From positions 1 through 7,574 of the forward strand of contig DUUZ01000046.1 of assembly GCA_012841255.1 (NCBI GenBank): a stretch of 7,574 nucleotides of DNA. Direction: 5' to 3'. Position numbers and translations under genes: made by a program. Shown here piece after piece: positions 1 through 5,449 of this stretch. Position 1 is the stretch's first letter; each line of letters starts with the position of its first letter. This DNA comes from Clostridiaceae bacterium (GTDB lineage: Bacteria; Bacillota; Clostridia; Saccharofermentanales; DTU023). The notes beneath the pieces were generated by a model that made no database searches, was not told where the DNA came from, and worked only from the letters and a program-made list of their open reading frames with translations.

Positions 1-1754
1 AGAGGCCACTCCCCGCGGGCCACCGCCTCAGCGACCGGACCCCTGCGCACCTTGTTGGATGCCGACAGGTCCAGGGGCTTTTCGGAAATGAAGAAACGGC
101 CGATCCGGTGTGCCAGGGGAAGGGAGAGGTTGACCTCGGCCGCCGCCGCGGCCAGGGCCTCATGATCGGCTCCTTCCACGGGCTCTGCCAGGAGAACCGT
201 TTCATCGTAAAGACCCTCGGAAAGGCCGAAAATGACAAAGCGGGAGAGGCCCGGAATGCCGGCAAAGGAGGCTTCCAGTTCATCGGGATAGATGTTCTCG
301 CCGCTGGCCTTGAGGATAATATCCTTGACCCGGCCGTCCAGGAAGATCCGGCCGCCCTCCAGACGTCCGATGTCCCCGGTCATGAACCATTCATCCATAT
401 CCCTTGCCCGGAAGACGCCCTTTTGCAAAGTGCCGCAATGGACCACTTCGGAGCGGACGGCCAGCTCACCGCGGGACGGATCATCACTCCCCTCCAGGGG
501 GATGATCTTCAGGGAATCCTCATAAAGCAGGGCTCCCACGCTCCCGTCCAGCCGGTCTGCCAGAACCTCGCTGTTGACGACCGTATAGATCCCGATCTCA
601 GTCATCCCGTAGCCGTTGACCAGGTAGTAGCCCAGGCCATTGATGGTCCGGAGCGTCTCCGGCAGGATGTAGCCGCCTCCGCTGACAGCGATGTAGAGGC
701 TGTCACCGACCAGCTGCTCCCGGATCATCCGCAAAATCCCCTCCACCGGCATGGGAAGTTCCACACCGGCTTCCTGGTAGGAGAGCGAGAGTTCAATCAG
801 CTTGTCGAAATCCTCGGGGCTTTGACCAGACATTTCAACGAAGCGTTTTTTCACCAGCTGGGCGATCCCGTTCCAGACCGCCGGAATGGCGACGAATTGT
901 GTGACCCCGCTCTCCTTGCAGGCCTGGACAATGGCCTCAGGTGAAGGCTTGGAGGGAATAACCATGCTGTTGCCAAAGGCCTGGGGAAATATGAAGCAGA
1001 CAATAAAGCCCAGAACATGATGCCAGGGGATGAAGGCGACAGCCTTTTCCCGGACCCCGTCGCGGGCGAAGCGGTCGGTGACAGGCAGGAGCTTGCGCAG
1101 GATCCCGTATTGTTTGGTGATTCCCGTGTCATCGTGGACATAGCAGCGGGAAAGCCCCGTGGTCCCGCTGGTGCAAAGGCAGATATGCCCCGCCCAGTCC
1201 TCGGACGCATACTTGTGCTCTTCCGCCCCGTCTTTTCTCCGGTAACGGTTCCGGACCTCCGCATCCCGCCAGTCCGGCATGACTTCCGAAGCCGAGATGA
1301 CCGGATAGGGTGTATCCCGGGTCGGCTCCTCGTCCGTGATCAGCACAATGATCCCCGTCTCGGCCGCCAGGGTATCGGTCAATTGGTCCGAGGCCCGCAC
1401 ATCGATGAGGACCGTGGGATGGCCGGATGCCATGGCCGCCCAGTAGCAGATCCCGAAGCTGGGGCTGTTCTGGAGTTTCAGACCCACCCAGCCTCTGCGG
1501 CCGGGATCATCCGGAGCCAGGGTCTTCTGTTTTTCCCCCATGGCTTTTTTCATGGATTCGGACTCGAAGAAAGCCTTCATCCGACGGACTGATTCGTCGA
1601 TCAGCCCCAGATATTCGGCATAGGAGATCTCTTCCATCCCCGCTGCCGAATGAATCTCAAATGCGGTGCCGTCCCCCAGCTTTTCCATCAGCTGGAACAT
1701 GCCTTTGTAGCCGGGCACCTCATCAAGATAATCCAGATATTCAAAAATTTTCAT
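1..1754 (-). CDS. AMP-binding acyl-CoA synthetase/ligase, 3' end cut by window edge
   Basis: This is an adenylate-forming ligase of the ANL superfamily: it activates a carboxylic acid with ATP to acyl-AMP and normally passes it to CoA. It reads open from the ATG at 1754 to the left edge (at least 584 residues). Visible motifs in order are the phosphate-binding loop TSGTTGLSR (residues 195-203), YGMTE (382-386), the TGD aspartate D461, the hinge segment GRVKD (474-478), GENIYPDELE (485-494), and a C-terminal catalytic-lysine candidate K568 in SNKVRR. Because that lysine sits close to the C-terminus in this family, only a few codons should be missing. The start is supported by AGGGAGG (1762-1768), 7 nt upstream. 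The P-loop is unusual: the family normally ends SGTTGxPK, whereas here Pro and Lys are Ser202 and Arg203. Substrate cannot be read from sequence. The divergent acyl-ACP thioesterase suggests a fatty acid, by inference. Alternatives are an aryl acid or another carboxylate. Confidence 0.9.
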   Translation of the reverse strand, partial: MKIFEYLDYLDEVPGYKGMFQLMEKLGDGTAFEIHSAAGMEEISYAEYLGLIDESVRRMKAFFESESMKKAMGEKQKTLAPDDPGRRGWVGLKLQNSPSFGICYWAAMASGHPTVLIDVRASDQLTDTLAAETGIIVLITDEEPTRDTPYPVISASEVMPDWRDAEVRNRYRRKDGAEEHKYASEDWAGHICLCTSGTTGLSRCYVHDDTGITKQYGILRKLLPVTDRFARDGVREKAVAFIPWHHVLGFIVCFIFPQAFGNSMVIPSKPSPEAIVQACKESGVTQFVAIPAVWNGIAQLVKKRFVEMSGQSPEDFDKLIELSLSYQEAGVELPMPVEGILRMIREQLVGDSLYIAVSGGGYILPETLRTINGLGYYLVNGYGMTEIGIYTVVNSEVLADRLDGSVGALLYEDSLKIIPLEGSDDPSRGELAVRSEVVHCGTLQKGVFRARDMDEWFMTGDIGRLEGGRIFLDGRVKDIILKASGENIYPDELEASFAGIPGLSRFVIFGLSEGLYDETVLLAEPVEGADHEALAAAAAEVNLSLPLAHRIGRFFISEKPLDLSASNKVRRGPVAEAVARGEWP

Positions 1755-1761
1755 GGCTAAG

Positions 1762-1768
1762 CCTCCCT
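1762..1768 (-). promoter_or_regulatory. Strong Shine-Dalgarno site of the acyl ligase
   Basis: On the minus strand this reads AGGGAGG, 7 nt before the ATG at 1754. It fixes the ligase start and indicates efficient translation. Confidence 0.8.
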
Positions 1769-1837
1769 GCGGGGGATCTTCAGAAAAGAGCCCGGGCCGG
1801 TGCCCGCATGCGGCCGATCTTCAATCCCGCCGAATTA

Positions 1838-1866
1838 AGGATAGTATGTCACTGAATTATGAGCAA
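1838..1866 (-). promoter_or_regulatory. Candidate minus-strand promoter for the acyl ligase
   Basis: On the minus strand, TTGCTC (1866-1861) and TATCCT (1843-1838) are 17 nt apart. The -35 matches three of six consensus bases and the -10 matches four. Overlapping alternatives exist, for example CATAAT on the minus strand at 1862-1857, so the exact promoter is uncertain. Confidence 0.3.
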
Positions 1867-1873
1867 GTTATTA

Positions 1874-1896
1874 AATAAAGCTTGAATAAAGGCTTG
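1874..1896. repeat. Short tandem direct repeat next to a -35-like box
   Basis: Two adjacent near-identical units, AATAAAGCTTG (1874-1884) and AATAAAGGCTTG (1885-1896), differ by a single inserted G. The second runs into the TTGACA box. Two tandem units at one helical turn could be a regulator site, but this may also be chance in AT-rich DNA. Confidence 0.4.
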
Positions 1897-1899
1897 ACA
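1894..1899 (+). promoter_or_regulatory. TTGACA -35 box, likely part of the thioesterase promoter
   Basis: A perfect sigma-70/sigma-A -35 hexamer lies in AT-rich DNA about 130 nt before the thioesterase start. The hexamers at 16-18 nt spacing (around 1916-1923) are poor -10 matches, so the promoter may be weak or activator-dependent, or the match may be coincidental. Confidence 0.35.
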
Positions 1900-1936
1900 T
1901 TGGTACGAATATTTAAGGAATTTTAAGTATTTTTCC

Positions 1937-1957
1937 GGCCTAATGGCAAATCAGGCC
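1937..1957 (+). other. Imperfect hairpin in the thioesterase leader
   Basis: GGCCTAAT (1937-1944) pairs with ATCAGGCC (1950-1957) through one A-C mismatch, with a 5-nt loop. No T-run follows, so it is not an intrinsic terminator. It could be a leader structure or an operator. Confidence 0.3.
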
Positions 1958-2030
1958 TTCTGCCCCGCCCATGTTAAACTATTGTTTGTGACATCGCGAG
2001 AAAGGAAGCCCAAAAACGGCGCCCAGGATC

Positions 2031-2825
2031 ATGCATAACGATTACCACACCATTAGGAATTATCCAGTCAAACTTCAAGACTGCGACCCCGCCGGAAAGA
2101 TCCACCTCCACCGCCTCATGGACTATGCCCAGGATGCCGACGACGAGAATTGCCGCCTTTTGGGGGTCAACGACCAGGTCCTGCGGAAAAAGAATGCCTG
2201 CTGGATTGTCCTGGCCAATGTTTTTCACTTTTCGGGGGATTTCCCCAGGGGCGGGGAGCCCCTGGTTGTCGATACCTGGTCCCGGGGGAAAAAGGGAATC
2301 CGCTTTTACCGGAACAATCTCTACTATAGAGGCAACGTTTCCAAGGAGAATCTGGTCGGGGCATCAGCCTCGGAATGGATCCTCTGTGACGCAGACACCC
2401 ACCGCCCCGTACGCCCGCCTGCAGTCATCGATGTTGAAGCTTTTTTGGCAGCCGGCAGCAAGGAAGCCAACCCGGCCGGCATCGAGCGCCTGAAAACCCC
2501 GCTGAACCCCTCCGCAAAGCCGCCTCTTTTTTCCTATCTGACCGGTTACGGCGACCTGGATTTCAACATCCATATGCACAACACCCATTACGCCCGGCTG
2601 GCGGTCGACGCGGCCGCAAAAACGGCCGGTCTGGACCCCTGGACTCAGACCTTCACCATCCGGCGCTTTCACATCCAGTACAACTGCGAAACAGCCTTTG
2701 ACAGCACCCTGGCCCTTTACACCACCCCCCTTGCAGAGGGTCTGGTCGAGGTCGCAGGTTTTTGCGGGGGGACCAATTCATTTATTGCCCGGGTCGATTA
2801 CGAGATCTCCGGGCGAAGGGTATAG
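2031..2825 (+). CDS. Acyl-ACP thioesterase (FatA/FatB-like, double hotdog)
   Basis: This 264-residue enzyme should hydrolyse acyl-ACP in the cytoplasm to release a free fatty acid and holo-ACP. The length fits bacterial members of the acyl-ACP thioesterase family, with two hotdog domains (about residues 1-135 and 160-264). The second domain carries DLDFNIHMHNTHY (175-187). By comparison with plant FatB this supplies D177, N179 and H181, and E220 in YNCETAFDS corresponds to the fourth catalytic acidic residue. All four expected residues are therefore present. The ATG at 2031 is the first possible start after an in-frame stop at 1989-1991. Its ribosome site is poor: AGGA at 2025-2028 is only 2 nt away, and a better GAGAAAGGAAG at 1998-2008 is too far. 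It is divergent from the acyl ligase, and its stop overlaps the ribosome site of the next gene. Chain-length preference cannot be judged. Confidence 0.92.
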   Translation: MHNDYHTIRNYPVKLQDCDPAGKIHLHRLMDYAQDADDENCRLLGVNDQVLRKKNACWIVLANVFHFSGDFPRGGEPLVVDTWSRGKKGIRFYRNNLYYRGNVSKENLVGASASEWILCDADTHRPVRPPAVIDVEAFLAAGSKEANPAGIERLKTPLNPSAKPPLFSYLTGYGDLDFNIHMHNTHYARLAVDAAAKTAGLDPWTQTFTIRRFHIQYNCETAFDSTLALYTTPLAEGLVEVAGFCGGTNSFIARVDYEISGRRV

Positions 2826-2830
2826 GAGAA
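2824..2830 (+). promoter_or_regulatory. Ribosome binding site of the DUF503 gene, overlapping the thioesterase stop
   Basis: AGGAGAA lies 6 nt before the ATG at 2837 and shares bases with the TAG stop (2823-2825). It decides the start of the small gene over an in-frame ATG at 2762 and suggests translational coupling. Confidence 0.75.
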
Positions 2831-2836
2831 ATTCCA

Positions 2837-3118
2837 ATGAATGTCCTGATCATCGAGACCGTCATCAATCTGGATTGGTGCAACTCCCTGAAAGAGAAAA
2901 GAAGGGTCCGCCAGGGCCTGATCGACCGGCTGGAAAAACGCCACCGGGTCTCGGTCAAGGAGGTGGACTACCAGGATGTCTGGAAAACCCTTTGCCTGGG
3001 CATGGCCGCTGTCACCCTGAGCGAAAGCGGGGCCCGGGAACTGGAAGCCTCCCTGCGGACGACCGTGGAGGAACACAGCAACGGCGAGATCCGGGAATGG
3101 GACGCCGACATCATATAA
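2837..3118 (+). CDS. DUF503 family protein (YlxP-like)
   Basis: This 93-residue protein matches the DUF503/YlxP family over its full length: a hydrophobic N-terminal strand (MNVLIIETVI), the family signature SLKEKRRV (residues 17-24), then LIDRLEKR and VSVKEVDYQDVWK (38-50), a central LGMAAVTLS strand, and an acidic C-terminal strand. The family is small and cytoplasmic with no well-established function. In many Bacillota it sits in the nusA-infB-rbfA-truB region, which has led to suggestions of a ribosome or RNA link. Here it follows a thioesterase instead. The ATG at 2837 is chosen because AGGAGAA precedes it and the family start matches. The longer in-frame start at 2762 would overlap the thioesterase by 64 nt and add residues unlike the family. 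It is probably co-transcribed and coupled with the thioesterase, with an 11-nt gap. Confidence 0.85.
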   Translation: MNVLIIETVINLDWCNSLKEKRRVRQGLIDRLEKRHRVSVKEVDYQDVWKTLCLGMAAVTLSESGARELEASLRTTVEEHSNGEIREWDADII

Positions 3119-3131
3119 AGCGGTTCTTCTT

Positions 3132-3140
3132 TGCTACAAT
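3132..3140 (+). promoter_or_regulatory. Extended -10 promoter for the MFS transporter gene
   Basis: TGCTACAAT fits the extended -10 form TGnTATAAT with one mismatch. No good -35 is present at 16-18 nt upstream (the DNA there reads catata or similar), which is typical of extended -10 promoters. It lies just after the DUF503 stop, giving a predicted leader of roughly 75-80 nt before the MFS start. Confidence 0.55.
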
Positions 3141-3160
3141 GAACATAAGTTTCGGAAAGC

Positions 3161-3183
3161 CTGCCGGCTGACGTATCCGGCAG
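3161..3183 (+). other. Leader hairpin upstream of the MFS transporter
   Basis: CTGCCGG (3161-3167) and CCGGCAG (3177-3183) form a perfect 7-bp stem with a 9-nt loop. It is followed by ACTCTCCC rather than a T-run, so it is not a normal intrinsic terminator. It would lie inside the transcript made from the 3132-3140 promoter, about 40 nt before the start codon. It might affect mRNA stability or bind a protein. Confidence 0.45.
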
Positions 3184-3224
3184 ACTCTCCCGGATCGTCA
3201 GGAGACATTCCTTCGGAGGTATAT

Positions 3225-4613
3225 ATGTCACAGTCTGCCGGTAAACTGGATTACCGAAAAACCATGTATCTGGGCTTCGGTTTCCTCGCAAGCTCCCTGG
3301 CCTGGAGTATCTACAACAGCCTGGTCCCCGTCCTCCTCGAAGAGCGTTTTATGCTCTCGACTGTGGTCATCGGGACCATCATGACCATCGACAATATTTT
3401 CGGCATCATCTTCCAGCCTCTGGTCGGCGCCTTCAGCGACAAGACCTTTACCCGCTACGGACGGCGCATGCCCTGGATCATGGTGGGCATTCCGCTTTCG
3501 GCCATCTTCTTTGCCCTCATCCCCTGGGCCAAGTCCCTGGGGCTCATGATGGGCTTCCTCATCGCCTTCAACCTGATCATGTCCATGTGGCGGTCACCGG
3601 TTATTGCCCTCATGCCCGACCTGACCCCGCGCCAGCTCAGAAGTAAGGCCAACGGCATCATCAACCTCATGGGAGGGGTCGGAAGTATCATCGCCTTCTT
3701 GGCCGGCGGCATCCTGGCCAACATGGACAATACCGGCCGCCTGACCTTCGGCATGGGTTCCGCCATCATGGTCATTGCGCTTGTTCTCCTGGTCTTCTTC
3801 ATCCGGGAACCGGTGGCCGACGCCTGGCGTCGGGCACAGCTGGAATCGGTGGGCCGCCGTCTGACCTCCCGGGAATTCCAGGCCAATCTCGCCGCTGAGG
3901 AAGAATTCTCCGCCATCAAGGACAAGGGCGGGCTGGACCGCAAGCTGTCGTCCGCTGAGAAAAGGAGCCTGGTCTCGCTTCTGGGCGCCATCTTCTTCTG
4001 GTTCTGCGCCTACAACGCCATTGAGACCTTCTTCACTCTCTTTGCCACCAACGTCTTAAATGTCAGCACTGGAACGGCCACCATCATGCTGACCTCCTTC
4101 TCCCTGACCTTCGTCGCCTTTGCCCTTCCGGCCGGCCTGATCGCAGGGAAACGGGGCCGCAAGAAAACCATCATCACCGGGCTTTTCCTTTTGATCGGTT
4201 TCATGCTGCCCATGATCTTCATCAATCCCATCCTGTCCGCCGTCGGTGTCGACATCACCAGCGCCTCCTCACTCCTGGTCAAGCAGATCGTCGTCATCGC
4301 CCTTCTGGCCTGTGCCGGTTTCGGCTGGGCCTGCGTCAACATCAATTCGCTGCCCATGGTGGTGGAACTGGCCTCCCACGACAAGATCGGACGCTTCACC
4401 GGCTATTACTACTTCTTCTCCTTCGGAGCCTCCATCGCCAGCCCCATCCTCTTCGGGGCCATCCGGGACTGGACCCGGGACTACAACACCCTCTTCATCT
4501 ATGCCGTCATCTGCTTCAGTCTGGCTCTCCTTTGCACCCTCTTCGTCAAGCACGGGGAAGCCCAGCCCCACGATCCTGAGGTCATGGCAGAAGCCCTCCT
4601 GGATCTGGATTAA
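3225..4613 (+). CDS. MFS transporter, SLC45/GPH sugar-cation symporter type
   Basis: This 462-residue integral membrane protein is built as two halves of about six helices separated by a charged cytoplasmic loop (about residues 195-250). The first half carries GAFSDKTFTRYGRRMPW (68-84) between helices 2 and 3, the MFS signature in the form typical of SLC45-like and glycoside-pentoside-hexuronide symporters. It is preceded by DNIFGIIFQPLVG and followed by MWRSPVIALMPDLTP (121-135). The second half has the matching GKRGRKK loop (308-314) and VNINSLPMVVEL (371-382), also typical of sucrose/SLC45-type carriers. By family it should import a sugar or glycoside with protons or sodium, but the substrate is unknown. 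The start at 3225 has GGAGG at 3215-3219. It has its own extended -10 promoter and a strong terminator, so it is probably monocistronic. No sugar-degrading enzyme is adjacent. The following phosphodiesterase does not by itself define the substrate. Confidence 0.9.
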   Translation: MSQSAGKLDYRKTMYLGFGFLASSLAWSIYNSLVPVLLEERFMLSTVVIGTIMTIDNIFGIIFQPLVGAFSDKTFTRYGRRMPWIMVGIPLSAIFFALIPWAKSLGLMMGFLIAFNLIMSMWRSPVIALMPDLTPRQLRSKANGIINLMGGVGSIIAFLAGGILANMDNTGRLTFGMGSAIMVIALVLLVFFIREPVADAWRRAQLESVGRRLTSREFQANLAAEEEFSAIKDKGGLDRKLSSAEKRSLVSLLGAIFFWFCAYNAIETFFTLFATNVLNVSTGTATIMLTSFSLTFVAFALPAGLIAGKRGRKKTIITGLFLLIGFMLPMIFINPILSAVGVDITSASSLLVKQIVVIALLACAGFGWACVNINSLPMVVELASHDKIGRFTGYYYFFSFGASIASPILFGAIRDWTRDYNTLFIYAVICFSLALLCTLFVKHGEAQPHDPEVMAEALLDLD

Positions 4614-4639
4614 ACAGGACGGGAAGAGGAAGAACATAG

Positions 4640-4672
4640 GCGCCGGACGGGACTTTCCTGTCCGGCGCTTTT
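4640..4672 (+). terminator. Rho-independent terminator after the MFS gene
   Basis: A 12-bp stem (4640-4651 with 4657-4668, one G-T pair, rich in GC) closes a 5-nt ACTTT loop and is followed by TTTT (4669-4672) and an A-run. It lies 26 nt after the MFS stop and acts in the plus direction. No A-run precedes the stem, so it is not obviously bidirectional. Confidence 0.9.
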
Positions 4673-4699
4673 AAAAAAGAGGGAAAGGATTAAGCTTCT

Positions 4700-5449
4700 A
4701 TGACCCGAATCTTTGCCCACCGGGGCGTCCGCAAATACCATGCAGAAAACACCATGACCGCCTTTCGGGCTGCCGGGGACCTGGGACTGGATGGGATCGA
4801 GTGCGATATCCAGCGGACAGCCGACGGCCGCCTGGTCATCTGCCACGATGAAAACCTCCTGAAACTCACAGGCCGGGATCTGTGGATCAAAGATTTGACT
4901 TATGATGAGCTGTCAACGCTGAACGCTGCCCACTACAGACCAGGCAGTCCCGAGGAGAAGATTCCCCTTCTTTCCGAGTTCCTTGACTGGTTCAAAGATA
5001 CCGGCATGACCGTCAACCTGGAACTGAAAAACACTCTTGTTCCCTATGAGGGTATGGAGCAGGAAGTCCTGGACCTGATTGACCGCTACCAGCTCCGGGA
5101 CCGGATCATCATCTCCTCCTTCAGCTTTGAAAGCGTCACCCTGATGAAGAAGCTGGCCCCTGACCTTGATGCCGGCTTCCTCTACCAGAAGTTCCGGCCT
5201 TCCTATGTCAAAAAAACACAGGCCGCCGGCCTGGACGCCATCCATCCGCTTTTCATCAACCAGCTCTGCTTGCGGATGACCTGGCAGGCCCGCAAAAGGG
5301 CACTTAAGGTCCGGGTCTGGACGGTGAATCATCCCTTCTTCATCAAGAATGCACTTTGGAGAAAAGTCGATACCATCATGACCGATGAACCGGAACTGGT
5401 TCTGGAGCTGCGTGAAAGATATCTGAAGAAGAAATCCGTTTACAGGTAA
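4700..5449 (+). CDS. Glycerophosphodiester phosphodiesterase (GDPD/UgpQ-like)
   Basis: This 249-residue single-domain enzyme hydrolyses glycerophosphodiesters such as glycerophosphocholine or glycerophosphoethanolamine to glycerol 3-phosphate and an alcohol, using a divalent metal. The TIM-barrel GDPD motifs are intact: FAHRG (residues 5-9, catalytic H7), ENT (16-18), GIECDIQRT (32-40, metal ligands E34 and D36), CHDENL (48-53, second catalytic H49), LELK (107-110, metal ligand E108) and VWTVN near the C-terminus. There is no signal peptide or membrane segment, so it is cytoplasmic like UgpQ rather than periplasmic like GlpQ. The ATG at 4700 has AAAGGA at about 4684-4689, roughly 10 nt upstream. 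The gene follows a strong terminator by 27 nt and no convincing promoter is visible in the short gap, so its expression is unclear. Its last 10 bases overlap the end of the converging MobA-FdhD gene. Confidence 0.93.
   Translation: MTRIFAHRGVRKYHAENTMTAFRAAGDLGLDGIECDIQRTADGRLVICHDENLLKLTGRDLWIKDLTYDELSTLNAAHYRPGSPEEKIPLLSEFLDWFKDTGMTVNLELKNTLVPYEGMEQEVLDLIDRYQLRDRIIISSFSFESVTLMKKLAPDLDAGFLYQKFRPSYVKKTQAAGLDAIHPLFINQLCLRMTWQARKRALKVRVWTVNHPFFIKNALWRKVDTIMTDEPELVLELRERYLKKKSVYR

Larger units (their letters stand above)
1755..2030. promoter_or_regulatory. AT-rich divergent intergenic region between ligase and thioesterase genes
   Basis: These 276 bases separate two divergently read genes, so they should hold promoters for both directions. 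The segment at about 1830-1935 is clearly richer in A and T than the coding DNA around it. Within it are a consensus-like TTGACA (1894-1899, plus), a weaker minus-strand pair, a short tandem repeat (1874-1896) and an imperfect hairpin (1937-1957). No small gene was found here. Shared control of the two genes is inferred from the arrangement only. Confidence 0.6.

Noticed and set aside
108..944. Long plus-strand open frame opposite the ligase gene
   Set aside because: It is antisense to a well-supported ligase frame, has no recognisable domain and has low-complexity, Pro/Asp/Gln-rich composition typical of a shadow frame.
1017..1592. Plus-strand open frame of 191 codons
   Set aside because: It is opposite the ligase core motifs, including the phosphate-binding loop, and resembles no protein.
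1971..2030. Upstream in-frame ATG at 1971 for the thioesterase
   Set aside because: An in-frame TGA at 1989-1991 interrupts it, so ATG 2031 is the first possible start.
2762..2836. Longer start for the DUF503 gene at 2762
   Set aside because: It lacks a ribosome site, overlaps the thioesterase and adds residues that do not match the family, whereas ATG 2837 has AGGAGAA upstream.
3161..3183. Hairpin read as a terminator for the thioesterase/DUF503 unit
   Set aside because: The stem is only 7 bp and no T-run follows it, and it lies downstream of a good promoter, so a leader structure is more likely.
3455..3991. 178-codon minus-strand open frame inside the MFS gene
   Set aside because: It is rich in Arg, Met and Ser as expected from the reverse strand of membrane-helix codons, and has no family resemblance.
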